Position numbers and translations under genes: made by a program
Shown: piece by piece, positions 12,836 to 26,817 of the stretch
Layout of the letters: every line of letters begins with the position of its first letter
How positions within the stretch are numbered: the first letter of the stretch is position 1
Source: Ptiloglossa arizonensis
Lineage: Eukaryota; Arthropoda; Insecta; Hymenoptera; Colletidae
DNA: 64,000 nt
Direction: 5' to 3'
NCBI RefSeq assembly: GCF_051014685.1
Contig: NC_135060.1
Coordinates: 8,928,001 to 8,992,000 of the forward strand
The notes under the pieces: model-generated
Told to the model about the DNA's origin: nothing
The model's input: only the letters and a program-made list of their open reading frames with translations
Databases searched by the model: none

Positions 12836-14306
12836 TAATTCATGTACATAATAACGACATTCCCTTTATCAGCTTCATTGTCTTTCAAAATTTATTATAT
12901 TAAATTGAATTGTATACAAAGTTTTATGTCACTTTTTTGTCAATTATATATTTTATCATTATTAAGCACAGTGCTTTAAAGTGAGTAAACCATAAGTATA
13001 TTAACTGGTTCTTCGAGGTCTGTTTAAGTTACAAGTAAAAAGATGGATGTTTTATATTTTGTATTTAACTGAGAGTATTGAGAATGAAATTTGTAGATCA
13101 TAAAAGGGCCTTATTGGGAGAAGAGACTGAATTATGCCATTGATGTAAAACCAAGGTTGAAGTAAATCACTTATTTTTTACTTAATTGAGTATCTTAATA
13201 GTTAATTTCTTCAAAGTTAACCAAAACTTAGTTTCTTGTTAAACCCTACAGTAAACAAAAATTAACTAAGGGGTGTAACAGTAAATAAGTTTTAAAAAAG
13301 CTTGAAAAAATTAGCTATACATTAAGCAAGTTACAAATATTAATATCTACGACTGAAGACAATCTATTTTTCTATTTTTGCAACCAATTGTACGAATGGT
13401 AAATTTAAACATAGTTGTATGAGTTTTGTTTAAGAAGTGATGGACTCTCTTTATGCATTCTCATTGTTTACAAAATCTATTTCTTTACCTTTTTTTCTGA
13501 CAAATATAATGAAGTAATATAAAATTGAACTTTATGCTCAAAATCATTAACACACTGCATAAAATAACAATATGCTAAACTTTGAAGCTTATTAAATATT
13601 TTTAGAGGATTGAACAATAAATGCATCTATACATTGTGAAAATTTTTGGTTACTTTTGTTAGAGATACGGTATATTGACTGTATACATATAGTAAGTAAA
13701 TGAAAGCAATATATTGTTATCTTTCTAGTATTACTTAAATCTGTAAGACATAAACGTAATGCTACAAAAGTTTAACGTATCTTTTTGTTAAAATGTTAGA
13801 TATTCTATGTACTGATTAACTGCGCAAACTAGTCAAACTTACATAATTCATCTATATTTGCACAATAAAAGAAATATGTGTATCAGCGTGATATTTTTAT
13901 CAATAGTGTGCAATTATTATTTATATTTTAATTGTATTATATTACAAGAAGATGCACATATAAATATTAAGAAATTAAATAAATATTAATTATTCGTTCA
14001 ATGAAAACTGTACTTGTTAAGCATCATTTCCTTCTGTTTGTCAAACCCATATATTTTCATTTTTACATATTCTCTAATCTTATTTGTTATCATTTTATCA
14101 TATTAAAAATCGTTTCCGTTAAGGAATTAATGCATATATGAATCTAACTAGAAATAAAATTTACAATTTATTTGTAATGTTAAAAGCTACTTAATTGTGA
14201 ATTATAAATTCATATACTATGAATAATAATCATTGTATTACACATACATACATGCACGCACACACGCGTGTGTATATATATATATATATATATATGTTTT
14301 ATATAA

Positions 14307-14366
<60 letters not shown>

Positions 14367-14857
14367 TGCAACGTTAAAAGTAAGTATTATAATTAAATAA
14401 ATTAAATCAGCAAAATTAGTAATTTTAAAATTATATGATATTTTATTACTAACACATGTAAAATTAACATGGCTGCATTAGTTTCGCTGATACGCGCACG
14501 CCTGTCAGTGTCATAGCGTCTCATACAGTCATGGTACTTGAAGAAGGATAGTGAGTGATTATTTCGTAGTGTCGGTTAATATTTTTACGGAGTATCCGAA
14601 ATTTGATACCAGCTGTTTAGAGAATTTATTTAATATGAAATTGTGGCTTATGTTTAGTTTTTATTAAAAGATTAAATACGTATGACAATACAGTTTTGAG
14701 TCATCGGTGCTTAATTGACGATTTATTGCTAGCAGTCATAACCTAAAATTTATAAAATATTTGTGATGTATGTACGAACGATTAGGAAGTGGAGTACTGT
14801 AAGAAAAACGATACAGTTATTTCTCCATTTCTTTTATTACAGGAAGAGAATATTCAA
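12836..14857. other. AT-rich 3' UTR and intergenic region
   Basis: This holds the presumed 3' untranslated region of the BTB-PHR gene, with AATAAA signals at 13616-13621 and 13864-13869. Next come AT-rich spacer and a TA microsatellite. The probable 5' exon of the next gene lies near 14,490-14,565, where ATACAGTC sequence is followed by a good donor, ATAGTGAGTG. No other gene was seen. Confidence 0.5.
14241..14361. repeat. Compound microsatellite (CA)n/(TA)n
   Basis: Short CACATACATACATGCACGCA sequence passes into TGTATATA and then long uninterrupted TA/AT runs with one TTTTATATAAATT interruption. It lies between two genes on the same strand. Confidence 0.95.
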
Positions 14858-14934
14858 ATGGTGCGAAACATGTATGTATTGACGTTATGAAAGAAAAAAT
14901 ATTTGACAAGGTTGTATATATTTCATCCCCATGA
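14858..14934 (+). promoter_or_regulatory. Two chained uORFs in the KHDC4 leader (ATGA overlaps)
   Basis: Downstream of a good acceptor (TTTTATTACAG, ending at 14841) lies an 11-codon ORF (14858-14890). Its TGA overlaps the ATG of a 16-codon ORF (14887-14934). The TGA of that second ORF in turn overlaps the ATG of the main frame at 14931. Both overlaps are ATGA. If this leader is transcribed as shown, ribosomes would meet two termination-reinitiation steps before the KHDC4 start. Confidence 0.55.
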
Positions 14935-17900
14935 CTAAAGGAAAATTAAGGGGCTCAGACTCCAATAATAAGGTACATTAATAAAATAACTTAATGTTGT
15001 TTTAAATAATCTTCAAGTTAACACATTCCTTGTAACAAACAGTTAACAGCTTCTAATGCAACTTTTAAGAATGGGGAAACATACACGTCAGAGTTTGAAA
15101 TTAATGAAATACCACCTAGTGCCCGCACATTGCTTACGAAGGGTTATATACAAGATGAAATCAACTCTTATTCAGGTATATTCTTGCATTTTGCAATGTT
15201 TTTTATGTTTTTATGAGACTAAGTTTTTGTTGTATCTTTGTTTACCTAATAAGTTGTTTACCTGAAATATTCTCAGGTGCGACTGTTTCAACTCGTGGAC
15301 GTTTTATGACAGAACAAGAAAAATTACGGTGTTCTAATGAACGTCCTCTGTACCTATACATACAAGGCCATACAAAACACAATGTAGACCGTATGTAATT
15401 TTTTTTTAATCTTCACAATTTCGGAAATAAGTTTCTTAGAATTATTAATTTCTTTGTTTTTCCAGTGGCTATACAAAAGATTAATGAGATCATTAAAACA
15501 GAACATCAGAGTTCTTTAAATAGGCCAAGTAGATTTACTAATGCACCGCCACCTCTCATGAGTTTACATTCCGGAGTTACATCCGTCGTACGTAACATTA
15601 CTACACAATGTATACTCAGAACATGTGTCTGTAATACACACTTCCATTTACTTTGATGTACATAATTTTAACAGGAAAAGATTTGTGTTGGAATAGAAAA
15701 TGCTCCAGAGGGATTTGATCTACGAGGTAGAATTATAGGTGCAGGTGGAGCAAATTTGTTGTATATTAGGGGCGAAACTGGTGCAAATGTGACTTTACGG
15801 GGTAGAGGATCACAATTCATTCATCCAGCTTCAGGAGCTGAATCTCCAGAGCCACTACATTTGTATATAGAGTAAGATCATTAGTATATTCCTTTCTTAA
15901 AAATAATTTTGATTTTATAATAACAAAACACATTATATGTTTTGTTTATATAGGCATCCAAAACCGGAAGCATTACAAAATGCAAAACAGTTAGCAATTA
16001 ATTTAATTCAAACAATGCAGTCTGAATTACAGTTATACATACAGCAACAACCACCACCAGTACAATCACAGCAAGTTATAGAACAGTCGCAAATACAACA
16101 AAGTATGAATTCTAACTCTACTTACTAAACATGGAATATGATTATACATTTTTACCACTGTTATTTTCATTTTTTGTAGCACAATTTCAAACCATGAACA
16201 TTGGTACTTTAGGACAACCTAATGTTGTTACTATACAACATCAAGGTAGAGCACATACACTAATAGTTCATGGCTATTTGAATTTCATTCTGTAACTGTT
16301 GCAAACCATTTTTACTTAACAGATATCATACAACATCCACAAAGTAGTGTAGTAACATTGCCAGCAACAATTCTCACTGCTACAGTAGCTGGTGCACCAG
16401 GATCTGGTATAACAGTTCCTCCACCTGGAGTACACATTCCTCCTCATTCTGGGCCATTAGTACCACCGCCACAAGCTCAGGTAATATTCAAATATAGAAA
16501 ATATACTTAATGAGTGTGAAAAATAAAATTATGTTTGTTTTAATTTAATGACATATTCTGTACAAAGGAAATACAAACGTTCATGCCACCTCCACCTGTT
16601 GGACAAGTACAATTAATTGGTCCTCCATCGACAGTAAGTCAAGTGCAATATCAAATTCATCCAGGACAACCCCTACAAATTCAAGGGATTCAATCTGGGT
16701 CACAATCATCGCCGCAACCTGTGACTCAAATGTATGTTATGAGTCAGCCACCGCCACAGAGTCCAGCTCAACAAAACTTCATTACAAGTAGCAGTGCACC
16801 AGTCAGTGGTGCAGTTTCTTATGTATACACACAACCAAATATACAACGGCCTTCTACACCACCGCAGGGAATAATCGAAGCTGTCAATGTGAATTTACAA
16901 CAACCACCACCAGCAGCTCCAATTAATATAACTCAACAACCACCTCCGCCATTATTACATCTTCACTTTCCACCACCAAATTTTCCTCCAAATCAACCAC
17001 CACCGCCTGTACCACAGACTTATCAAATACAGTATCAACAAGTGCAAGCACCAGTATCACAATCGCAAACGCAATTTGTGTTACAACCTGGAGAACATAT
17101 TGTTCCACCACAACTGCAGCAAAATCATGAACAATCTCAGGCTGTGGCTCAACATATGTTACCTCCACAGTTTGAAGGTCATACTCCTCAATTTCATTTA
17201 CAAGTACCTCCTCCATCTACCCAAACATTCTTAGTCCCTAATGCCCAATCGCCTCAACATCCTCAACATCCTCTTCCTCCTGGAGGTGAAGTTCAGCATC
17301 AACAAGAAGGGCCAGTAGATCAAGGACCTCAGCCAGTTCCACCTCCACAAATTGTACCACCACCATCAGTTGCTCAAATGCCAAATTCTATGAATGTTCT
17401 TACTAGTATTCCTCCACCGACGCAAGCACCTCCTCCACAAAATGCTCCATGGTTATATCAAGCACAACAACCGCAACAAATGTTGCAGTCTCAAGGTCAA
17501 CTGCAGGTGATGTCATGATGTTCACTCATTTCCGTTCAATGAGATCTACATTGATAAAAACGTGAAGTATTAATTTCACAGGTTCAGATGCCAGCAAATA
17601 TTCCTCTACACAATGTACCTCCACCACAAGTTCAAGCACAGATACAGTATCACACTCAGCACATGCAATATCAAAATGGTCATATACCGCCGCAAGTACA
17701 CTATACAGTTCAGCCACCACCTCAACAGTTCGATCAAAAACCAGATTCACCAGAACAGAAATCTCATGGTGTAAAGAGAAGGTTCTCAGATGTTGAAGCA
17801 AACCCGGTAGGTTTTTGAATTTTAATGTTGTAATAAAAAAAAATATTGATTATTATACAAAATATTGAGAACTTTAAATAAACTGTTTCATGTAAATAAC

Positions 17901-20900
17901 AGGAAGCACCACCATATCAGTGTGGTCCACTACCTGCACAGCGTCATGGAACAGGGTAAGTAAAATACTGAACATTTTAACCACATTCTACATTAGAATA
18001 GTTATTATATTTATATATGTGAAAAGCGATATTCTTGCTATATGTAAGGGAATTAAAATTCATAGCGTGAATAAAGCAGGTTTAAAGAATTTTAATAAAT
18101 ATATATTTAAATGATAAAACACAGACCTATCTTTGATAGTGAAATCAATATATTATGTAGTTACATTCAAAATTGAGAAAAATATTTAATATTATAAATT
18201 TTGGGAATGAATGTATACATATATATACATATATATACATATATATATATACATATATATATATTTTTTTTTAGTTTCCTTGCTTTTACATATTTGATTT
18301 ACTAGTATAAATATCATTGCAGTCTTCTGTAATTTTTAAAAGCTGCTTTATAGATCATTGTTTAGATATAAAAATTGTATGCTAAATGCAGTCAATTTAT
18401 TCTATATTATAATGTGCTTAAACACGTGCACTGCAATACATTAAATTTCTTTCAGAAACCTGCTTTGATCAAGATGTACCAAAGTCAGTATATAGGAAGG
18501 GAACGCATTCGAATTTTTAAAGATTTAATAACGTTTAGATTGTTTCTTACCCATAAAACTGTTATCATAAAAATTAAAAATATTTGATAGAGTAAGAAAC
18601 ATTGATTTATTGTTACCAAGCTATAATTTGGTAATGAGAATTCTATGTATTCACAATCAAACTATCTTAAAGCAACCGTTTTATTCGTAATGAATTGAGA
18701 TTGATACAAATGTATATCCAAGTAATCAAGATATTTACAGTAAATGATTGTGAATATAACCAGTTTTTTCACAGAATATTATGTTGGACAAAGAACTTAT
18801 GTATTTATATAGTTTCCGTGAAATAAATATTTTTTGTAAATACAAAAGAAAAAAAATGATATACTTCTAATTCTATTGTGTTATCAGTACTGTTATTAAG
18901 TTGGAGATTGTATATAATACATATTTTTATTACTAGTTATAAGTTCTCAGCTAAAATGATAAGCTAGAAAAGATATTATTTGAAAGTATAATTGCTACCT
19001 TACAGATTACATGTAAAACAATTGGATATACATCTAATATTATAATATTCTGTGCTATTAAGTTACAATACAAATAAGTATATTTTGCATAAAGTTTGGT
19101 ATCATTAACTATAGCCTGGGATATACCAGGTACTTTTAATATTTCAGAAGTATCCATGGCTGTGCATCAGGTGATATTTGCTTAAGTTTTGAAATGTTTA
19201 TCTATAATAATCGACTGTGAGTTAATAATTTAAAACTGAATTGTTTAAGCAGAGAAGGTGAACGACAGCAGCAGGTCTTACATGGTCCATCACCAACAGC
19301 TGCGGGTCTACCTCATGGAGATCGAAACAAGCTGCTAATGCCACCTCCACATCCAGGTCTGTAACTAAGAGTATTCAAGATGAAAGAGTGCTGGATATCT
19401 TTTGAAAATCGACACAATTTATTACCTTGTAAATAATTATTAAATATGATACACTGGATTTATTAGTAATTTACCTTTGTTTATATAAGTATCTGAATTT
19501 AACAATGTGTGTATAATAATAATTATCAATGATTTTTATGATTATAATTCAGTGATGTTTTTGCACTTTTATTTCAGAGAGATATCCAGCATTGTTTCTC
19601 AATACTCTTAGCTTGTAGTATATTACTTACTGTAAATATATATTTTTGCTAAACAGTATGAATTTCTTCTTACTCTTAATTGATAAGTTTTAGCAATCTG
19701 CTTTTTTCGTGTACTCGTTCGAACACTTTGCAGATGGGCGTCAGGAATACCTACAGAGTTTATGATACTACAGAGTAGATTGCTTTCTATTTAACTTTAT
19801 TTATTATTATTTAGAATTAACAAAACTTTCGCTGTATTATATAATTACAATAGTTAACTCGAGCGTCTTAATTTTAATGCTTTTTCATAATATGTTTTTC
19901 ATTAAGATGTATGTGTTTTCAGATCTGTGTACAACAAAGTGATTTTATATTTCAGTGATTACTTTTAACCAGTATTAACTATAATTATTATTGTTCATGT
20001 TACGTTAAAATGTATTATATGTTTCAATATGAGTATTTTTAGTTTAACAAATTAAAGTCATCAAGGTCATATAGTCTGTGGATTTGACTTCCGAAGCCGA
20101 GCATGCGAATATATGAACTTGCAGCGCACATTATCGAATTAATATTAATGATTCCTACTTTATAAATTATTTAATCTGTTCTTCCTATGTGTAGAAAATT
20201 TACAGAAATACATTGGATCTTGCTGAACAGTTATATACAATTGATTCTATCGGTTTTTTTTTATTTTACAGCGAATGCATTAACGATCTTAAGGATGGTT
20301 TTAATCAGAAATCTGGATAATAAAGATGAAAATAAATGTTAAATAATGAGTTTTATTTTACAGACCGTGGACTAGCTAAACAATCTAAAATAAACAGGCT
20401 AAATACGGAACGGTAATGGTGACATCATAATTGATCCCACGAACATATTTATTATCTGTTTTCAACTGCCTATAGCGATTATAATAATTATTTTTTTGTT
20501 AGTTAGAAATGGTCAATGGCGTGAAATATTGTTATCCTGCTGTGTCACTCTATAATTGTACGGAGTAAATTGAAACTTTACTTGAAAAATTCAAATTTCC
20601 TCTCAATACACAGTGACACCTTGAGCAGAAAAATAAAAGGCAGTAGCGGTTGATCAATACTATAGCTTTTTGAATAAATATATGTAGCATTTTAATAAAA
20701 AATGAAGAAAAACTTTTATTTTTGCACAAAGGAAAAATGTTATCGCAGTATCTTTATCTTTAATCTTAGCAATGCATTAATATTATGCATGAAAACGAAA
20801 AACTGATTTTTCGGACAAAATTTATATAGATAATAATTGTGCAATATTTCATCGCATTATTTGCCATATTTAATTCTCTGATGCACTTTATATATAGCTA

Positions 20901-21906
20901 TTCCATATCCTTTTATACATTTCTTTTCATATCTTGAATTTCCATTATTTAGGTGAAAAACGGAACTTGGACCAAAAACCTGCTGGCATAAGTTCAGGTA
21001 TACTTAACATTTGTTACAGTATACTTTTTTCTATTTCCTATGAACCACAAGACAACCTTCGTTACGCGAGTGTGTTTTTGTGGCAGGAAATGAGCAGAAT
21101 CCAATAGGAGATTCGGTAAACATTCATCCTGGAGGTGGTCCACCTCTACCTCCGCTTCCACCGCAAGCACCATGGCAGAGTCATCACATCAGAGTTCCAT
21201 GGGGTAGGCCACCGCCGATGCCAAGAGATGCAGAGCATCAAGGAATGTGTCCTACGCTACCTCCGACTAATATGCCACCACCTCAAATTAGACCCAGAGG
21301 TATTCATAGCGAACAATGACAGTGTTTACGATTGTTTAGATGTATATACGATTTGTAAATATAATCTAAACGATTCTGTTTCGAACGTTTAACGTCGCAT
21401 TGATTTTAATGCGGTACATTTTCGTTCGTAACGAATATTCGAAGAAGCTTATAAAGTTACGCACCTGGGTTGGTAGAGTCTTGAAAATGTCAGCGTTTGT
21501 TCATTTTAATGTACTATTATTTTTACCAAAGATAATTTCTAATTAATTTGTAAATTTCTTCATGTTTTTAAATTTCATGTTTCGCTTTAAATTGGGTGTA
21601 ATATAATGACCGAATGTTTCCGTGATTATTCATTCAGGACACGTTGAAGGCAATCGTTCGCCCGTTCAAAATGCAATATTGGAGCATCCGTTGAATGTCG
21701 AGTATAATCAAATGCCACCGTATACGACAAAACCTCCCCCTTACAATTCACACCCATTGATGCAATCCATTTGCAATCCACCGCCACCACCACCGCCACA
21801 TCATCAACAGCGACCGCAGCATCCTCCTCAAACAATGCAGCATTATCAGGTGCCAATTTCTCAAACATATCAGCCACCGACTTCCTGTCCACCATGGATG
21901 AATTAA
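14931..21906 (+). CDS. KHDC4: KH homology domain-containing protein 4 (KHDC4/Blom7) homologue
   Basis: There are 15 coding exons: 14931-14972, 15043-15175, 15277-15390, 15466-15587, 15675-15871, 15954-16102, 16180-16245, 16323-16480, 16568-17506, 17582-17806, 17903-17955, 19253-19356, 20953-20997, 21087-21299 and 21638-21906. All phases agree, giving 942 residues. Two KH-type modules cover about 30-110 ([31 protein letters not shown]) and 138-225 ([15 protein letters not shown] with the GxxG loop, then HPKPEAL). A very long Pro/Gln-rich low-complexity tract follows (about 230-715). Then comes VKRRFSD, matching the KRRFTEE segment of vertebrate KHDC4, and a C-terminus ending CPPWMN like the vertebrate WM ending. 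Vertebrate KHDC4 (Blom7-alpha) is a nuclear pre-mRNA splicing factor that interacts with PRP19; the same role is inferred here. The protein is longer than the vertebrate one because of the P/Q tract. The N-terminus starts at MTKGKLRGS, so an upstream coding exon could be missing. Confidence 0.9.
18218..18264. repeat. AT-rich microsatellite (ATACATATAT)n
   Basis: Repeats of TACATATATA end in a T-run, inside the long intron between KHDC4 exons 11 and 12. Confidence 0.85.
19578..19618 (+). CDS. KHDC4: Candidate alternative last exon of KHDC4 (short isoform 1)
   Basis: The acceptor TTTTATTTCAG precedes a phase-compatible frame that continues the exon ending at 19356. It adds [13 protein letters not shown] and stops with TAG at 19616-19618. 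Use of this exon would replace the last three exons and give a protein of about 780 residues. It is only a possibility: the sequence alone does not show that it is used. Confidence 0.35.
20364..20416 (+). CDS. KHDC4: Candidate alternative last exon of KHDC4 (short isoform 2)
   Basis: The acceptor GTTTTATTTTACAG leads into a phase-compatible frame, [17 protein letters not shown], ending with TAA at 20414-20416. Like the exon at 19,578 it would truncate the protein before the conserved WM-type ending. It could be spurious. Confidence 0.3.
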
Positions 21907-24900
21907 ATATACGCGATATGCGAACGAAGTTCTTACGCTAGTACCTTAGAGATGCTCGATGCAGTCCGTCCTATTACACGCAGTTTAATTAAATCATCTA
22001 GACACGCGAACGTCATTCGTTCCGGAGGGCAACGATTAACGTTAAACGGATGGTATTGCATCGTCTCATCTTCATTGAATTGTTCCTTGCGATAGTTAAT
22101 TATAATTTAATTATTCGTTGCGAACGCGTGGCTGGGAGATGCTATTCTGTAAAAATGTGTATATGTTGCAAATTATTTATAGCTAAGGCCTCTAAGGCTT
22201 TAGGTAGTGTACGTACGTTAGCAATGAATTTATAAATAATATCATCTTACGAGCAAGTGAGAACAACTCGATTGTCGATTTAATTATATATAAATATATA
22301 CATATGTATGTAATACCGAATCGTGCAAATCACTATTTGCTAACGAAAGACTACTACTAACGGTGCGATGCGGGTGCATGTAGTTAAAAACGAAGTTATT
22401 CTAATTAGTTCCAAGAAATGCTTTTAGTATTCACGCACACAGAACACACGCGAGGATATAGATGAAATAATATTTTCTATTCGTTGGACGTAATCAGTCT
22501 TACGTGAATTTATCGTACGGTTCCGTTTCGATTTACCATCGGCAATACCGTACCGTTTCATCTATTCACTAACAATCGATATACGACGTACATGTCTGAT
22601 TTTGTACGCAAATGCGAATAAATCGATGCCTACGATCCTACGAAGAGTTATCAAAATTCCGGGATTCTTTTTGCGCGAGTTTCATCCGTAATTCTACGTA
22701 GATTACTCCGCGAACGGCGCGATGCGTATAATTAATTAATCGCCGTTTTAGTACAATATCTGTGATTTATTCACGGTCGAATAAACCGGTTTATTAATCA
22801 CACCTCGTCTTCTTGTGCGTTTTCATCAAGTAATTCTCAATGCGGTACGATGTTTCGTTACAGCAACGTGCGTCACTCTCCGTTCTATCGAATTGTGAGC
22901 GATGTACGAAATCGTTTAATTTGAGTTAAGTTATCATTTTTTATGGTTTAGTTATAGAAATATATTTTCCGATGGAACATAATTTTTTGAATAAATTAAT
23001 TTAATTGTAATACATCGTGCTTCGGTAGTCTTTTTTATCTGTTTACACCATTGACGGGATGTATAGCGTAGAGCTTCGATGGGAACTCGTGTCTCACGAA
23101 TCGAGTGCAAAATGTGGTAGATTTGCAATGAACTTTTAGGTTCAAGGATCACGTTACTTCCAGAATTATATTTCGTCCAAAATCGGTAAAGTTACCGAAC
23201 GTAGAAAACTTAATCTTGTTCGTGATTGTATCATATCGGTACTATTATTTATAAACGAAGCGAAGTATTCGTAGAAATATTTGACAAAGTATATATTCGC
23301 TTAAAAAATGATAACTCTGAAAGAAATATTTGGAGGAAAAAAGTTTACCGTACAAACAGTCTCGGTTCTAATCTTTAGGTAGATTTAACTTCGAGCGTGA
23401 AATTTTCGTTTCTTTCAATTGCGATACGATGCTATAGATTAACGCAGTATTACACGCTCGATTTGCGCAATTGTGTCATGTCCTTTATGGCCAATTATTC
23501 GTGCGAATTAACAAGTTACTTCCATCTGGAACGAGCGATCATACCAATGGGAATTGTAGTTTGTATAAGATCCCCAGTTGGTGTTGCACATTGACCCATG
23601 GACATGGTAATTTGAGTATCTGCCACGGTATAATTCACGGAAACCATTTGGGACGAGATTCGTCCATCGTAAAGTACTTGTTGGAACGTGTACAAGAAAC
23701 GAAATTTCTTTGTTCGTACGTAAATCGTAATAACGGAGGCCATTTTCGGACATTGTCCCCCTCCTTCCAATTCCTTCCAGAGATCGAGCGAATCCTATTA
23801 CCGTTTTAAACCATTCTTGTCCATTTTGTTTTTTTTATTCCGACGTACTAATGCAACAGCGTTACCAATAGCCGATGAATTTCTATGTCGAATGTCCGCA
23901 CAATCGAAAAGTTTCGAATTAACTCGAAATAATACTTTGCTCAACGAAACACCGATAGGTTTTAATTAATTTCGTTCGAGGGCGTTAATTAAATTTTCAG
24001 CATCGGAAAACAATGCATTTCGTTAATTATATATTACGAGCTTCGTTTTTACCGAATGCACTGTCACGGAGTTCGTTGACTCTTCTTCGAGTCCAAGAAC
24101 GATGACTAGATTCCAATTTAAATGTTTTGCATTTATTTCACGATAGATTCTGAGCGATATTTCGTTTAAAATTGAATTTAATTTCAGCCCTTACAAAAAA
24201 AAGAAAAGAAAAAAGAGTTTACCATCCGTTAACACTTTTCGCGCGGAAACACGTTTGGTTAGAAAATTCCCCCGTAATAATTTCTTTCGCAGGGCCTGAC
24301 GAAGTTTATCGGTGAGTGTTATTGCTCTCTCGTCGAAATGCACGTTCGCTCGATATCGATCTCAGCCGTGTGGACGTCGTTAAAACGACTGTGTTTTTGC
24401 TACCAATCGAGCATCGTTCTAATTAAAGTCGTTAAACGTTCCAACATGGTACGTGCGGTAATCGAATATTGGCCTAGGTTTTCAAGCCGGGCGAAATTCT
24501 GTTTAATACAAATTCGATGAAGCTGTACGTCCCGTCGGCGGAATTGTCCGTCGTTATATGGGTCGAATGGTTCGCGGTAACGGGCACAATGGAATCGAGT
24601 GCCATAAAACGGTGCCGTTACACCGTGTAATTAAAAGAAGATTCTACGGTTTTGTGGCAAACAATGCAACGTTTCGCGAAACACGGATCGGAAAAATCGA
24701 CCGACCGACTCGATTGAATCTTTTTGGAAAATTCGATCGCTGCTCGTTTCGGGTCGTTCGAAGATGATCGATATTACACGTTTTCCTTGCGATATACAGG
24801 TAACTATTGTTTAGATGTTTCTTACATCGACATCGGCCAACGGGCAGCATTCTTTCCGCAGGAAAAGTCGATATACGGGTAATTAGTGTTTAGATATTTC

Positions 24901-26817
24901 TTACATCGACATCGGCCAATAGATAACATTTTTTTCGCGGGAAAAGCGCGATAGTTATCTTTCTCGTCGTTATCAAGGTCATTTTAACGACGTTACAGAC
25001 CCTCGAGCGAAGCAATGTATCGGACTTATAATCTACGTAACCATTCACGGAAACGAAAAACGTAAATGATCGATAAAATTAAACATATATTTATTGGTAC
25101 TTAAAATCGTGATTTAAATATTGAAAAAGTATTGCACAGCAAGATATTCATATTTGATGTCTCGTGGATGCCTCGGGCAACTGTCCAGCGTGCTCGTGCA
25201 TTAAGGCGGTTCTGGTTATTACTTTTTTTTCGGTTAAGTTGAAGGAATATACTGGGTGGATTATTTTAACGGGAACAGTCGAAACTTAAATATCTTCGTT
25301 ATTTTTAGTTCTATGAAAAAACTCTTCGAGATAAAACTGCATTATTCTAAGGGGTATTACAAGGTTACTTCCTTATGAGAATTGAAAGTCATATATATTT
25401 TTTTAAACGGTACCTTACGTTTTTTTCGATATCCTTAAGTACAAAAGAACAAATCCAACGATGTTACAAACATCGAAATCATACTGTTCCGATTATTCGA
25501 TCTTGAGAAATTTTCATTCGTTTTTCTCGTCGAAAGAATGTCGCGTTTCTCGTGGTTACTTCGATCAAATTAAAGGAATTACAATTATATTGAGAAAACA
25601 TTCCCGTTAATTTCCGCGTTATTCTTTCCAGTCGTCGAATCTTCTCAATGTACAAGAGGAACACAATCTCCTCGTTGTCCACTAACTCGTAAAAAACAAT
25701 TACGCTGAAAATCCTTTCGAACCGCATTAACTAACATTCTCTCCACACGGAATTCGTTTTTCTCGCGGAAAGAATGCCATTGCACGGCTGGTTATTTATT
25801 ACGGACGTCGAGTATAGTAGAATCTTCGGCATTCGAATACTATTCGAAGTTCTACTATCCGAAAGGAAGATACTCTTGAAGCATCTGTACAGTACAGAAC
25901 CCCATTTATCCGAATCCCATTTATTGGAACGAAATTTTGTTCAATAACAGTATTTAGCGAACTTCTACCGGATTCCTATTATTCGAAATATTGTCGATCG
26001 TGATCCCAATCGTACGAACATTTATTACAAACGACAATAAAAACATATTTACGAACAACGTTTCGACGATTAGGTATTTCGTAACATGATTTCTAACGAT
26101 TCGAAACATATTTCGGAAATAATTGAAACTCTAAAGACATCGAAAAATGGTGAGGCAGCAGTTTAAGGTGTTCGATGTTGGAAAATCGCCAATATTCAAC
26201 GCGGTGAAAAACGAATTGAAAATAATTAAGTACGAAACGGAAGTGACGATGAATGGAAACGATATTCGCGAAGATTGAAACATTGTTATAATTCTGAAGA
26301 ACGATCTAAATGTACGATCGAATCTATATACCCGAACGAAATCTTTGGTTATTTTAACCGAAAGTTACCGATAGATGATCGATGGAATATTATATACGCC
26401 TATTCGGTTATACGAACTTCTTGTTCCCATATAAATGGTTCTATCGTAGTTTCTCTTGTTGCAAAATTCTTTCGTAAAGGCCGAAATTAATTACGAGGAC
26501 GACGACGACACTCTGGTAAGTGATTGGTCGTACACGCGAATTGCAACGATTATTAATAGACGGAATATTTGTACGCGAAGTATCGATATCGCTCGTTACC
26601 AACGACTGCATCGATAAGAGCGCGTCGAATTCGATCTGTCGCGAATCAATTACAGAGGAGCGTGGCTCACTTCGTCGTTCAGTCACCCTTTCATCGTCGA
26701 CACCTTAATCGGTTATCCCGAATGACGAATCCAACTTGATCAAATCAGGGGAATGATCGAATCGATACTAACGATACTTTAGCGATGTCCCAGATTTGCC
26801 CGTCCTCGTCTCATCAG
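21907..26817. other. Intergenic desert with no supported gene
   Basis: This is CpG-rich, AT-rich DNA downstream of KHDC4. The 3' UTR of KHDC4 probably occupies the first part (ATTTATTA and AATAAA signals at about 22,600-22,790). One 79-bp direct duplication lies at 24790-24947. An open minus-strand frame at 23,516-23,770 has acceptor-like and donor-like ends but no recognisable domain. Nothing else can be supported. Confidence 0.5.
24790..24947. repeat. Tandem duplication, 79-bp unit
   Basis: CGATATAC starts at 24790 and again at 24869. Each is followed by the shared block TTAGAT(g/a)TTTCTTACATCGA and then CATCGGCCAA. There are two copies. Confidence 0.85.

Noticed and set aside
16923..17216. 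Val/Glu-rich minus-strand frame
   Set aside because: It is the antisense shadow of the Pro/Gln-rich KHDC4 exon, whose CCA/CAA codons avoid stops on the other strand. The same applies to 17,526-17,801 and 21,626-21,895.
17507..17518. KHDC4 exon 9 frame running on to VMS and a stop
   Set aside because: The donor CAG|GTGATG and the acceptor at 17,581 join in phase to the exon containing the conserved VKRRFSD segment, so the stop lies in the intron.
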